This document shows, piece by piece, positions 1-5,419 of a stretch of 9,390 nt of DNA. Below the pieces are notes generated by a model that saw nothing but the letters and a program-made list of their open reading frames with translations, did not search any database and was not told where the DNA came from. Position numbers and translations under genes: made by a program. Every line of letters starts with the position of its first letter. The stretch's first letter is position 1. This DNA is from Sphingomonas sp. (lineage in GTDB: Bacteria > Pseudomonadota > Alphaproteobacteria > Sphingomonadales > Sphingomonadaceae): contig PNLG01000008.1 of NCBI GenBank assembly GCA_013822915.1, positions 1 to 9,390 on the forward strand. Reading direction: 5' to 3'.

Positions 1-759
1 ATCGAACCGCTTCACAAAGCGCGGCGTGCGATCAAACATCCCCAGCATATCGTCGATCACCAGCACTTGCCCGTCGCACTGCGCCGACGCGCCGATGCCG
101 ATGGTGACGCAATCGACGCTGCGCGTTGCCTCGACCGCAATCGGTTCGACCACGCCCTCGATCACCAGCGCGAAGGCGCCCGCGCGGTCGATGGCGCGCG
201 CATCGTCGAGGATCTTTGCCGCCTCCGCTTGGCTACGCCCGCGCGCGCCATAACCGCCGAGCGCGTTCACCGCCTGTGGCGTCAGCCCGACATGCCCCAT
301 CACCGGGATGCCGCGCTCGACCAGGAAGCGCACCGTCGGCGCCATCACCTCGCCGCCCTCCAGCTTGACGGCGGCAGCACCCGTTTCCTTGAGGAGAAAG
401 GCCGCGCTCTCAAAGGCTTGCTCCGGCGAGGATTCATAGCTGCCAAACGGCATGTCGATGACCACTACAGAGTGATAGCTGCCCCGCACCACCGCCGCGC
501 CATGTGCAGCCATCATTTCCAGCGTGACCGGGATGGTGGAGGGCAGACCGTAAATCACTTGCCCCAAACTATCCCCAACCAGCAGCAGATCGCAGTACGG
601 ATCGAGCAATTGCGCCATCCGCACCGTGTAGGCGGTCAGCATCACCAGCGGATCGCCCCCCTTGCGGGCGCGGATCGCGGGCACGGTCAGCCGCTTCATC
701 GGCGCAGGCGTTGGCGTGGCCCGGCTAGTCGCGGTGTCGAGGGTGTAGGTCGTGGACAT
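1..759 (-). CDS. panB: 3-methyl-2-oxobutanoate hydroxymethyltransferase (ketopantoate hydroxymethyltransferase), 3' end outside window
   Basis: PanB transfers a hydroxymethyl group from 5,10-methylenetetrahydrofolate to 2-oxoisovalerate, giving ketopantoate, the first committed step of pantothenate/CoA synthesis in the cytosol. The reading frame starts at the ATG at 759-757 and stays open for 253 codons to the left edge. The family is usually about 260-290 residues, so only a short C-terminal tail is missing. Visible hallmarks are LTAYTVRMAQLLD (residues 41-53), VGDSLGQVIYG (61-71), VVIDMPFGSY (99-108), VKLEGG (131-136), GHVGLTPQ (155-162) and VIEGVVEP (199-206). D63, D102 and E134 match the metal ligands, and E201 matches the catalytic glutamate known from E. 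coli PanB. The ATG has only a weak Shine-Dalgarno match; an alternative ATG lies at codon 21 (MKRLTVP), just before the conserved region. No panC is in view, so the gene may stand alone here. The identification is secure; only the start is uncertain. Confidence 0.97.
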   Translation of the reverse strand, partial: MSTTYTLDTATSRATPTPAPMKRLTVPAIRARKGGDPLVMLTAYTVRMAQLLDPYCDLLLVGDSLGQVIYGLPSTIPVTLEMMAAHGAAVVRGSYHSVVVIDMPFGSYESSPEQAFESAAFLLKETGAAAVKLEGGEVMAPTVRFLVERGIPVMGHVGLTPQAVNALGGYGARGRSQAEAAKILDDARAIDRAGAFALVIEGVVEPIAVEATRSVDCVTIGIGASAQCDGQVLVIDDMLGMFDRTPRFVKRFD

Positions 760-819
760 CGCCCGCGACGCTAGCGCCGGATCGCCGCCGCCGCCAGTGC
801 TGACGCGGTGCGTGATGAT

Positions 820-885
820 TTTGATTGACTCAATGTTAGATTTATATAACATTACGTCTCATATTACGAACATTGGAGCAGGCAG
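820..885 (+). promoter_or_regulatory. Divergent promoter/operator region upstream of the membrane protein-XRE pair
   Basis: This is an AT-rich island between the divergent panB gene and the plus-strand pair. A candidate sigma-70-type promoter is TTGATT (821-826), an 18-bp spacer and TATAAC (845-850). Overlapping it are a 9-bp palindrome TTGACTCAA (825-833), a 7-bp inverted repeat AATGTTA (832-838) / TAACATT (847-853), and a further AACATT (869-874) placed 21 bp after the copy at 848-853, about two helical turns. ATTACG also occurs twice (851-856 and 863-868). GACTC (827-831) is a GANTC site, the sequence methylated by CcrM in alphaproteobacteria. A good Shine-Dalgarno, GGAG (875-878), lies 7 nt before the ATG at 886. 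I infer that the repeats are operators, perhaps for the XRE protein encoded just downstream. The promoter that drives panB on the other strand is not evident. Confidence 0.5.
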
Positions 886-1308
886 ATGTCGTTTCGCGAA
901 AAAATTCACTGGGTCGCTTTTACCAGCCTTGCCGTCGCGTTTGGCTGGTATTTCCTCTCCTATCCCTGGTCGATCGTTGACCAGCCCAGAGGCGTATGGG
1001 CCGTTGCGGGCATGCTGGTGCCGGTCACCATCGTCATCATCGGCTCAATGTCGATCGCCGCCGCCGCACTCGCCATTCGCGCCCCAAAGGAGGCGCAACT
1101 GAAAGAGGATGAGCGCGAAAAAACCATCCATCTGCGCGGCACCCACGCCGCTTATTACCCGCTGGTGATTGGCATCTGGGGCAATTTGTTCGCGATTTTT
1201 CATCACATCAGCGCCGCAGGGCGGCTCAACCTGCTGATCGCGACGGTCGTGGTCGCCGAGCTGATCCGCGTCGGCGCGCAGCTTTATTACTACCGGCGGG
1301 GATATTGA
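886..1308 (+). CDS. Small four-helix integral membrane protein, partner of the downstream XRE regulator
   Basis: The 140-residue product has no function I can name. Four hydrophobic segments are visible at about residues 8-26, 39-64, 88-106 and 113-131. Between helices 2 and 3 lies a charged stretch, KEDEREKTIHLRG (about 73-85), with the DERE...I wording seen in DUF2178-like membrane proteins; I offer this as a resemblance only. The tail is basic and tyrosine-rich (QLYYYRRGY). The start at 886 has a GGAG ribosome binding site 7 nt upstream. The stop is 3 bp before the ATG of an XRE-type regulator, so the two are almost certainly co-transcribed and probably translationally coupled. Small membrane proteins next to short XRE regulators are a recurring bacterial arrangement, and a role in sensing or in controlling the regulator's availability is an inference. 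The promoter lies in the repeat-rich island at 820-885. Confidence 0.85.
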   Translation: MSFREKIHWVAFTSLAVAFGWYFLSYPWSIVDQPRGVWAVAGMLVPVTIVIIGSMSIAAAALAIRAPKEAQLKEDEREKTIHLRGTHAAYYPLVIGIWGNLFAIFHHISAAGRLNLLIATVVVAELIRVGAQLYYYRRGY

Positions 1309-1311
1309 GCC

Positions 1312-1536
1312 ATGTCCCTGCCCTTCACCAACCAGATCCGCACACTGCGCTTTCTTGCCGGCGAAATGACTCAGGCCGAGCTTGGCGAGCGCATTGGGGT
1401 CACGCGCCAGACGATTGCCGCGATCGAGGCGGGGAAATATTCCCCCTCGCTGGAGGCGGCGTTTCGGATTGCCGCCGTTTTCGGCAAACCGCTCGACGAT
1501 GTGTTCCAGTGGCAGGGGAGCGAGGCCGCGCCCTAG
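1312..1536 (+). CDS. Short XRE-family helix-turn-helix transcriptional regulator
   Basis: The 74-residue protein is essentially one Cro/C1-type DNA-binding domain. MTQAELGERIGVTRQTIAAI (residues 18-37) forms helices 2 and 3 of the HTH, followed by EAGKYSPSLEAAFRIAAVFG, the typical end of the fold. A short acidic/alanine tail follows, and there is no separate sensor or oligomerisation domain. Such stand-alone regulators usually bind as dimers close to their own promoter. The gene follows a four-helix membrane protein gene with a 3-bp gap and probably shares its promoter at 820-850, where inverted AATGTT half-sites could be its operator (inference). The stop lies in a CTAG tetranucleotide (1533-1536) that also contains the stop of the convergent gene, leaving no room for a terminator. 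A toxin-antitoxin role was considered, but the partner is a polytopic membrane protein and not a known toxin. Confidence 0.92.
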   Translation: MSLPFTNQIRTLRFLAGEMTQAELGERIGVTRQTIAAIEAGKYSPSLEAAFRIAAVFGKPLDDVFQWQGSEAAP

Positions 1537-1970
1537 CGCAGCCACCCGCGCGCTGCTGCCATCCGCGCCACCAGGAACGCGACAACGCCCATGACGACAA
1601 TGAACAGCGGAAATGCCGCGCCCCCGACGAAACCCTTTACCGCGACCAAATCGGTTAGTCCGACAACATAGCCGAATTGAACCACCACCGCTGCCGTCGA
1701 CAGCGCATAGAGCGCCGCGGCAATCCGCGCGCGCAGCAACAGCGCCAGCGCACCGGTCGCACCGCCGATCGTCGCGACGGCATAAACGATGTTGAACCAG
1801 CCGGGGAGCGATTGATAAAGCTTGCGGTCATAATCGGGCATCGCTGCCACGGCATCGGCGGTCATCGTCGCTTCGCTGTAAAAGGCCGCGAGCCCGGCCA
1901 GCGCCCACAGCATCAACGCCACGGCGACAACCCAATACCAGCGCGGCGGCTTCACAACGGCATCGGTCAT
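1533..1970 (-). CDS. Small four-helix membrane protein of unknown function
   Basis: The product has 145 residues from the chosen start and four clear hydrophobic segments at roughly residues 11-31, 58-79, 83-105 and 117-137, joined by short loops. A conserved-looking loop between helices 1 and 2 reads MPDYDRKLYQSLPGWFN. Database entries for similar small proteins in Bacteroidetes and sphingomonads are often named sugar transporter without experimental support, so I leave the function open. Three ATG codons in a row (1976, 1973, 1970) precede the gene. The Shine-Dalgarno GGAGG (1979-1983) is 2, 5 or 8 nt from them, so the third ATG fits best, although 1976 is possible. It is the last gene of a minus-strand run, 62-68 bp after the MOSC gene. 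It ends tail to tail with the XRE gene, both stops falling in the same CTAG at 1533-1536. Confidence 0.85.
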   Translation of the reverse strand: MTDAVVKPPRWYWVVAVALMLWALAGLAAFYSEATMTADAVAAMPDYDRKLYQSLPGWFNIVYAVATIGGATGALALLLRARIAAALYALSTAAVVVQFGYVVGLTDLVAVKGFVGGAAFPLFIVVMGVVAFLVARMAAARGWLR

Positions 1971-1976
1971 CATCAT

Positions 1977-1987
1977 CCCCTCCCCCT
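1977..1987 (-). promoter_or_regulatory. Shine-Dalgarno that decides the start of the four-helix protein
   Basis: Read on the minus strand, the sequence is AGGGGGAGGGG directly before three tandem ATG codons. The GGAGG core (1983-1979) leaves 2 nt to the first ATG, 5 to the second and 8 to the third. Normal spacing therefore favours the third ATG (1970). Ribosomes could use more than one, giving products that differ by one or two methionines. Confidence 0.6.
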
Positions 1988-2038
1988 TTTCGGCGGGAGG
2001 ATAGGCCAGGTCGCCGCTGCGCGCAAATCAGCGCGGGG

Positions 2039-2692
2039 TCACGCCGCCCCCGCTTCGTCCAGCGCCGCCTGCGCGCGTCGTTGCAGCCAAATGGCCAGCC
2101 CGTCCGCACCCGCCATCTGTTCGACTTCGTCCCGCGTCGCATCGCCAAAATTGACGATCGACACCATCCGGGGAAAGGCAAGCGCCGGGTGCGGCCGCTC
2201 GATCAGGGTGACGCTGTCGCCAGCCTGCATCTCTCCCTCTTGCACCACGCGGTAATACCAGCCCGACCGGCCGGAACGGACCAGCGCCTTGGGCATGGTG
2301 GCATCGCCAAATAACAGGCCAAATTTGAAACAGGGTTGACGCGGCTGGCAAATCTGGAGCCGGGCAGTGCCAATTTGATGGATGTCGCCGATGCACAGAT
2401 CATCCTCTACCAACCCGGCAATCGTCAGGTTTTCCCCAAACGCGCCGGGGATCAGCCGCGCGGCATGTTCCGGGCGATCGCTTGCCCAAACCGGATAATG
2501 ATCGGCCGAATAGGCATAGACCGCTTTGTCGGGGCCGCCATGCACGGTCAGGTCGGCGGTCTCGTCCCCGTTAAGCTGATGACCGCGCAGGGCAACAGGC
2601 CCTGCCACCGGCCGCTTGACGATACCGCTGGGAACACCCTGAGCCCCAAGCGGCGCGATTTTCCCGATCTGCAATGATGTCAGTATCGCCAT
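2039..2692 (-). CDS. MOSC-domain protein, YiiM-like
   Basis: MOSC domains occur in molybdenum-cofactor sulfurases and in stand-alone bacterial proteins. YiiM-type members have a MOSC beta-barrel followed by a small three-helix domain and are linked to molybdenum-dependent reduction of N-hydroxylated compounds. The 217-residue product shows VHGGPDKAVYAY (residues 50-61), PGAFGENLTIAGL (82-94) and the family signature ICQPRQPCFKFG (114-125). C121 is the conserved cysteine expected to handle sulfur or the cofactor. The segment from about residue 165 onward matches the small C-terminal helical domain. The start is ATG at 2692, backed by GGAG (2702-2705) 9 nt upstream; an in-frame TTG at 2713 is less likely. 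It follows the DUF427 gene by 32 bp and probably belongs to the same operon. No other molybdenum-cofactor gene is in view, so the substrate is unknown. Confidence 0.93.
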   Translation of the reverse strand: MAILTSLQIGKIAPLGAQGVPSGIVKRPVAGPVALRGHQLNGDETADLTVHGGPDKAVYAYSADHYPVWASDRPEHAARLIPGAFGENLTIAGLVEDDLCIGDIHQIGTARLQICQPRQPCFKFGLLFGDATMPKALVRSGRSGWYYRVVQEGEMQAGDSVTLIERPHPALAFPRMVSIVNFGDATRDEVEQMAGADGLAIWLQRRAQAALDEAGAA

Positions 2693-2724
2693 GGCGTCCT
2701 GCTCCGTTCCCAAAACAGCCTGTG

Positions 2725-3006
2725 TCAGGCGACTTTCACGCCCTTCCAGAACGCGAAATAGCCCGTTATATTACTCGCCGCCGATTTGGGGTCGGGGTAA
2801 TACCAGACCGCGTCGGCATTGCGCTCGCCCGCAACCACGATCGACTTATAGCTCGCCACGCCCTTCCACGGGCAGGTGGAGTGGGTGCTGCTGTCCTCCA
2901 ACAACTCCATCCGCACCGCGTCGGGCGGGAAATAATGATTCCCCTCCACGACCAAAGTTGCATCCGATTGGGCGATGATCGTGTCGCGCCAGCTCGCGGT
3001 CACCAT
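2725..3006 (-). CDS. DUF427 domain-containing protein
   Basis: This is a 93-residue single-domain protein of the DUF427 family, a small, widespread, cytosolic beta-rich fold whose biochemical role is not established. Typical family features are ATLVVEGNHYFPP near the N-terminus, the signature STCPWKGVASY (about residues 47-57) with its single cysteine and tryptophan, and AVWYYPDPKSAASNITGYFAFW toward the C-terminus (seen here as separate blocks AVWYYPDPK and GYFAFWKGV). The start is the ATG at 3006, preceded by a strong AAGGAG (3015-3020) with 8-nt spacing. The open frame extends further upstream, but that extension lacks family similarity and would reach past the ribosome binding site. It lies 64 bp after the YffB-like gene and 32 bp before the MOSC gene, all in the same direction. 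No signal peptide or membrane segment is present. Confidence 0.94.
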   Translation of the reverse strand: MVTASWRDTIIAQSDATLVVEGNHYFPPDAVRMELLEDSSTHSTCPWKGVASYKSIVVAGERNADAVWYYPDPKSAASNITGYFAFWKGVKVA

Positions 3007-3014
3007 GCGATTTG

Positions 3015-3020
3015 CTCCTT
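3015..3020 (-). promoter_or_regulatory. Strong Shine-Dalgarno fixing the DUF427 start
   Basis: The minus strand reads AAGGAG, followed 8 nt later by ATG at 3006. It is one of the best ribosome binding sites in the window. It rules against the 36-residue N-terminal extension that the open frame would allow up to 3114. Confidence 0.8.
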
Positions 3021-3070
3021 TTGGGTCGGCACCGGGATATGGGGCGCGAGCGCGCCAATGCCAGAGGGGT

Positions 3071-3433
3071 TCAGCCGAATAAAGCGGCATAGTCGTCGGG
3101 CTTGAACCCGACACGCAAAGCGTCGCCCGCCTCCAGCACCGGCCGCTTGATGAGCGTGGGATTGGCGAGCATCAGCGCGATTGCCCGCCCCTCCGCCTGC
3201 GCGGCATCGGCCAGCCCGGCCTTTTCTTCATCGGGAAGCGACCGAAAGCTTGGCCCCGCCTTGTTCAGCAGCTTTGCCCAGCCGAGCACCGCCACCCAGC
3301 GCCGCAGCCGCGCTTCGTCAATCCCACCCGCACGGTAATCGTGGAACTGATGCGCCATCCCCTGCGCATCGAGCCAGGCGCGCGCCTTGCGCACGGTGTC
3401 GCAGGTTTTGAGGCCATATATCTTGATCGTCAC
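3071..3433 (-). CDS. ArsC/Spx-family thioredoxin-fold protein, YffB-like
   Basis: The 120-residue product belongs to the arsenate-reductase-like family and is closest in wording to YffB: YGLKTCDTVRKARAWL at residues 6-21 with the single reactive cysteine C11, and the family's NPTLIKRPVL block at 91-100 with R97. True arsenate reductases use the same cysteine/arginine frame, but YffB-type proteins lack proven arsenate activity and are often suggested to be glutathione-dependent thiol reductases, so the substrate is left open. The chosen start is GTG at 3433, which begins the family's usual N-terminus (VTIKIYGLKTC). The nearest purine-rich sequence, AAGGG, is about 12 nt upstream, which is longer than ideal. 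A TTG at 3493 would add a 20-residue tail with no family match. It is the first gene of the minus-strand run that continues with DUF427. No ars genes are adjacent, which argues against an arsenic operon. Confidence 0.92.
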   Translation of the reverse strand: MTIKIYGLKTCDTVRKARAWLDAQGMAHQFHDYRAGGIDEARLRRWVAVLGWAKLLNKAGPSFRSLPDEEKAGLADAAQAEGRAIALMLANPTLIKRPVLEAGDALRVGFKPDDYAALFG

Positions 3434-3725
3434 TTTGGTTGATTTCCCTTGAGTAACTTCGGATGTCTTCGGAACGCGGTTTGATCCCGCCAAGCGTCGT
3501 TCGCTTGCTCCGTTGCGACCAGGATCGCAAGAAATGGTTCAGCGACGATCGGGATGTCGGGAGGCGCATCACCGGGCGCCCGATTTGAACAATCAGGCTT
3601 CATTCGCCAAATTTACATCGCGACCGAGGAAGTCGGCCCACACTTGTTGCCCGTTCGGCAAGCGCTTATCACTTGGCGATGGTTGTCGCTCTCCTGTGCC
3701 TCGCCCGCTCGCCGCTGGGCATTGT
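3434..3725. other. 292-bp gap without a credible gene between divergent genes
   Basis: This stretch separates the YffB-like gene (leftward) from the desaturase-family gene (rightward) and should hold both promoters. I see two tandem hairpins (3491-3530), a direct repeat CTTCGGA at 3457-3463 and 3467-3473 with 10-bp spacing, and a weak rightward promoter candidate TTGAAC (3585-3590) with AAATTT (3609-3614). The part from about 3590 to 3700 is less GC-rich at would-be third codon positions than the neighbouring genes. A minus-strand frame ends at 3593 (last residues DVNLANEA) and is open for about 50 codons, but its third-position GC is only near one half and it has no good start, so I do not call it a gene. 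No tRNA cloverleaf was found. Confidence 0.5.
3491..3530. repeat. Two tandem hairpins with alternative pairing
   Basis: Hairpin A is CAAGCG (3491-3496), loop TCGTT, CGCTTG (3502-3507): a perfect 6-bp stem. Hairpin B is TTGCGA (3513-3518), loop CCAGGA, TCGCAA (3525-3530): a perfect 6-bp stem. CTTGC (3504-3508), part of the right arm of A, can instead pair with GCAAG (3527-3531), so the two folds compete. No T-run follows on either strand, so a simple terminator is unlikely. The site lies about 58 bp upstream of the YffB-like start and could be a 5'-leader element or a protein-binding site. Confidence 0.45.
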
Positions 3726-4520
3726 GTGACCGTCGCGGGGATCAGCTATGTCGCCGTGCGCCTCGGCGTGTTCGGCGCCGTGCTCGCCGCGATGATGATG
3801 GCGGAGGCTGCAAGCCCGCGCCGCCGCTTGCGGTTTGCGCGCATCATCCGCTGGCCAAGCAATATCGCGATGACGGTGCTGTCGTCTGTGCTCACCCCGC
3901 TTGTGGTGCCGGTGGCGGCGGTTGCCATAGCCGTTGTTGCCCAGGCGCACGGATGGGGCATCTTCAACCAAGTGACGCTGCCCGGCTGGGTCGGCGCGAC
4001 GCTCGCGGTGATGCTCCTCGATCTGGCGATTTATGCGCAACACCGCCTTTTTCACGCCGTGCCCTGGCTGTGGCGGTTCCACCGGATGCACCATAGCGAT
4101 CCAGATTTTGATGTAACGACGGCGCTGCGCTTTCACCCGGTGGAAATTTGGCTATCGGCGCTCGTCAAACTGGCGGCGGTCGGCGTTATCGGTGCGTCGC
4201 CGCTCGCGGTGCTGATTTTCGAGGTCGTGCTGAATGCGACCGCCATGTTCAACCACAGTAACACCGCGCTGCCGCGCTCGCTCGACCGCGCGCTGCGGCT
4301 GGTGCTGGTGACGCCCGACATGCACCGTGTCCATCATTCCGTGCTTGCGCGCGAGACGAACAGCAATTTCGGCTTTAACTTGCCGTGGTGGGACCGGCTG
4401 TTCGGCACCTATCGCGCACAGCCCGAGGCCGGGCATGATGGCATGGCAATCGGGCTGGGGACTTTTGACGCTGCACACGATCAGCGGCTCGACCGGTTGC
4501 TGATCCAGCCGGTCCGATAG
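3726..4520 (+). CDS. Sterol desaturase / fatty-acid hydroxylase superfamily membrane protein
   Basis: Members of this superfamily are membrane di-iron enzymes that hydroxylate or desaturate lipids with O2. The histidine boxes are present: HRLFH (residues 106-110), HRMHH (119-123), a histidine in RFHP (137), FNHSN (176-180) and HRVHH (200-204), giving the expected HX3H, HX2HH and HX2HH pattern. Hydrophobic segments are seen at about residues 8-27, 46-74, 88-104 and 144-173. The C-terminal block NFGFNLPWWDRLFGTY is typical of bacterial members. I chose GTG at 3726 (264 residues), because upstream residues look non-coding and this length fits the family. The ribosome binding site is poor, and the GTG overlaps the stop of a 16-codon frame (3679-3729). 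The substrate cannot be told from sequence; a carotenoid, hopanoid or acyl chain are possibilities. The DUF1499 gene follows 21 bp downstream, so co-transcription is likely. Confidence 0.93.
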   Translation: MTVAGISYVAVRLGVFGAVLAAMMMAEAASPRRRLRFARIIRWPSNIAMTVLSSVLTPLVVPVAAVAIAVVAQAHGWGIFNQVTLPGWVGATLAVMLLDLAIYAQHRLFHAVPWLWRFHRMHHSDPDFDVTTALRFHPVEIWLSALVKLAAVGVIGASPLAVLIFEVVLNATAMFNHSNTALPRSLDRALRLVLVTPDMHRVHHSVLARETNSNFGFNLPWWDRLFGTYRAQPEAGHDGMAIGLGTFDAAHDQRLDRLLIQPVR

Positions 4521-4530
4521 TTTATGCACA

Positions 4531-4537
4531 AGGGGGG
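4531..4537 (+). promoter_or_regulatory. Shine-Dalgarno deciding the DUF1499 start
   Basis: AGGGGGG is followed by ATGATG at 4539 and 4542. Pairing through AGGGG leaves 6 nt to the ATG at 4542 and only 3 nt to that at 4539. The in-frame ATG at 4524 lies upstream of the site and has none of its own. The start at 4542 is therefore preferred. Confidence 0.6.
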
Positions 4538-4541
4538 AATG

Positions 4542-5342
4542 ATGACGAACGCCGACGCAGTACCTACACAGCCGCAACCAAACGCAGGCGGCGGCCTGGC
4601 GCGCCTGGCCCTGATCCTGAGCCTTGGCGGGGTTGGCCTCGCGCTCGGCGGGGCGCTGGGCAGTGGTTCGGGCAGTTTCAGCTTTCGCATCGGGCTGCTC
4701 ATGCTCGTCATCGGCGTTGTGGTGAGTGTGGTCGGCGGGCTCGCCGCGATTGCGGCATTGGTGATGGGTCGGCGAGGCGGATGGGCGAAAAGCCGCATGG
4801 GACTGGCGGCGCTTGGCGCGGCGCTGCTTTTTGGCTCCTATTTCGCCACGCAGTTCATGGCGGCGATGCGCGTGCCGCCGATCCACGACGTCACCACCAA
4901 TCTCGCCGACGTGCCGCAATTCACAGCGCTTGGCGTGCGCGCCGACAATCTGGCGAAAGTGCCGGGCCAGGGCGATCCCGCCTATGCCGGATTGACCCCG
5001 CAGGCGCGGTGGCAGGCCATTCACGCCAAGGCCTATGGCGACCTCGCGACGCTGCACCTGCCGCTTGACACGGCGAAGGCGATGGCGCGCGCCACCGCGC
5101 TGGTGCAAAACCGCGGCTGGGCGATTGCCAAGGTCGATGCGGCCAGCGGCACAATCGAGGCGACCGACACCTCAACCTTCTTCCGCTTCAAGGATGATAT
5201 CATCATCCGGGTGCGGCCCGACGTGTCACCCGCCGGAGGCGTCATTATCGACATGCGGTCGATCAGCCGGGTTGGCGACAGTGACATCGGTGTCAATGCC
5301 AAACGAATCCGTGCCTTTTTGCACGACTTGGCGAAAGGTTGA
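4542..5342 (+). CDS. DUF1499 family protein with three N-terminal membrane helices
   Basis: The 266-residue product has a polar start, then three hydrophobic segments at about residues 19-39, 50-75 and 86-107. After them comes a soluble DUF1499 domain that opens with VPPIHDVTTNLADVPQF (residues 111-127) and contains WAIAKVDAASGTIEATDTS, FFRFKDDIIIRVRP and RSISRVGDSDIGVNAKRIR, the usual family landmarks. DUF1499 has no established biochemical activity. Depending on the number of helices, the domain would lie on one face of the inner membrane, and the periplasmic side is my guess. Many DUF1499 proteins are short and soluble or lipoprotein-like, so the three-helix module is a lineage variant. 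ATG at 4542 is preferred because AGGGGGG (4531-4537) is correctly spaced. The gene is 21 bp after the desaturase-family gene. Its stop overlaps the left arm of an inverted repeat at 5331-5363. Confidence 0.93.
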   Translation: MTNADAVPTQPQPNAGGGLARLALILSLGGVGLALGGALGSGSGSFSFRIGLLMLVIGVVVSVVGGLAAIAALVMGRRGGWAKSRMGLAALGAALLFGSYFATQFMAAMRVPPIHDVTTNLADVPQFTALGVRADNLAKVPGQGDPAYAGLTPQARWQAIHAKAYGDLATLHLPLDTAKAMARATALVQNRGWAIAKVDAASGTIEATDTSTFFRFKDDIIIRVRPDVSPAGGVIIDMRSISRVGDSDIGVNAKRIRAFLHDLAKG

Positions 5343-5363
5343 TCGCTTGACGTAACCTTTTGC
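5331..5363. repeat. 10-bp inverted repeat spanning the end of the DUF1499 gene
   Basis: GCGAAAGGTT (5331-5340) pairs with AACCTTTTGC (5354-5363) through ten base pairs including one G-T, around a 13-nt loop. The left arm reaches into the stop codon (5340-5342). No T-run follows the right arm, so it is not a classic intrinsic terminator. The loop contains TTGACG (5347-5352), which resembles a -35 element, but no good -10 lies at the right distance. It may reduce read-through into the DUF547 gene or protect an mRNA 3' end (inference). Confidence 0.45.
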
Positions 5364-5419
5364 GCTACTGTCACGAAGGGCTGGGCAACGCTATCGACAG
5401 ATGACATGGAGATGTTCCG

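Noticed and set aside
67..774. Plus-strand open frame of 235 codons opposite panB
   Set aside because: It is antisense to an unmistakable PanB, and its His/Arg/Ala-rich translation is typical of a shadow frame in GC-rich DNA.
1312..1536. Membrane protein/XRE pair as a toxin-antitoxin system
   Set aside because: The upstream partner is a 140-residue polytopic membrane protein without any known toxin motif, and the gene order and sizes do not fit a named toxin-antitoxin family.
2020..2035. Hairpin CGCGC-AAATCA-GCGCG just after the MOSC stop, considered as a terminator
   Set aside because: The stem is only 5 bp with no T-run on the minus strand, and the next gene follows in the same direction 60 bp on.
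3570..3600. GATTTGAAC / GTTCAAATC resembling a tRNA T-arm
   Set aside because: The flanking 5-bp arms do not pair, and no acceptor, D or anticodon stems can be built around it.
3593..3740. Minus-strand frame ending in WADFLGRDVNLANEA
   Set aside because: It looks protein-like at the end, but third-position GC is about one half against a strong bias in neighbouring genes, there is no good start or ribosome binding site, and it runs into the desaturase-family gene. It is kept only as a note in the gap entry.
4152..5108. Minus-strand open frame of 318 codons opposite the desaturase-family and DUF1499 genes
   Set aside because: It spans two real genes and the gap between them, has an Arg/His/Gln-rich composition without domains, and is a shadow of their third-position GC bias.
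5347..5371. TTGACG as a -35 for a separate DUF547 promoter
   Set aside because: The best -10-like hexamer (TACTGT, 5366-5371) is only 13 bp away, and no better match lies at 16-18 bp.
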